DNA of 5,129 nt from an uncultured Lachnospiraceae bacterium. GTDB lineage: Bacteria; Bacillota; Clostridia; Lachnospirales; Lachnospiraceae. Of this stretch, positions 5,039-5,129 are shown piece after piece. A model generated the notes under the pieces. It searched no databases. It was given only the letters and a program-made list of their open reading frames with translations, and was not told the DNA's origin. The stretch is from positions 1 to 5,129 of the forward strand of contig CAKQXY010000088.1 of NCBI GenBank assembly GCA_934292725.1. Reading direction: 5' to 3'. Each line of letters opens with the position of its first letter. The first letter of the stretch is position 1. The position numbers were made by a program, and so were the translations under genes.

Positions 5039-5065
5039 TAAGAATCCTGCAATGCAGGATTCTTA
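5039..5065 (-). terminator. Near-perfect 12-bp hairpin, probable terminator of an upstream gene
   Basis: TAAGAATCCTGC (5039-5050) pairs perfectly with GCAGGATTCTTA (5054-5065) around a 3-nt loop. On the minus strand the stem is followed by CTACATTTTTAATT, a displaced T-rich tail; the plus strand has none. It would therefore end a minus-strand gene entering from beyond 5129 and insulate the glucosidase promoter. The DNA from 5066 to 5129 is open in all three minus frames and short, so the identity of that gene cannot be told. Confidence 0.5.
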
Positions 5066-5129
5066 AGATGAAAAGTAGGTGATTCCAAATTTAGACATGA
5101 CAAAAAAACTTCCCAGATAAACTGCGAAG

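Noticed and set aside
4858..5103. 81-codon minus-strand reading frame upstream of the glucosidase
   Set aside because: It runs through the AT-rich promoter region and all three inverted repeats, has no recognisable domain, and its composition is that of translated noncoding DNA.
5063..5129. 3' end of a minus-strand gene entering from the right edge
   Set aside because: A terminator-like hairpin suggests such a gene, but all three frames are open over this short stretch. Candidate tails ending at 5091 (LRSLSGKFFCHV) or 5063 (VMSKFGITYFSS) are not recognisable, so no frame can be chosen.

Overview
The window looks like a chromosomal segment from a low-GC Gram-positive anaerobe, most plausibly a gut Clostridia member of the Lachnospiraceae type. 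This is an inference from the AT-rich intergenic DNA, strong AGGAGG-like ribosome binding sites, the protein families present and a bacterial group II intron tail. No ribosomal or other phylogenetic marker is present, so the genus cannot be fixed.

Layout. Positions 1-74 are the 3' end of a group II intron (domains V and VI) whose body lies left of the window. It is followed by a 68-nt imperfect inverted repeat (85-152). Next is a minus-strand MATE-family efflux transporter (183-1511). It is divergent from a plus-strand Crp/Fnr-family regulator (1623-2243), and the 111-bp gap between them holds two palindromes. Between the regulator and the next gene (2244-2432) are three 21-bp-spaced direct repeats that resemble IS21-family terminal repeats, then a strong hairpin that can terminate transcription from both sides. 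A minus-strand pair follows: a GH13 alpha-glucosidase (3119-4828) and, 56 bp downstream, a maltose/galactoside-type O-acetyltransferase (2433-3062). The right end (4829-5129) has no convincing gene. It holds a very AT-rich promoter region and three consecutive inverted repeats, the last probably the terminator of a gene entering from the right.

How it works together. The transporter and regulator form a classic divergent regulator/target pair. An 18-bp Crp-like palindrome (1581-1598) is centred at about -41.5 from the predicted transporter start point, which lacks a good -35 box. The same site overlaps the regulator's own predicted -10. The simplest model is activation of the efflux gene together with autorepression. 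The glucosidase/acetyltransferase pair fits intracellular handling of malto- or isomalto-oligosaccharides: one enzyme releases glucose, and the other acetylates sugars that accumulate.

I found no CRISPR array, defence cassette, tRNA or rRNA. The most interesting content is regulatory and structural DNA rather than a new gene system.
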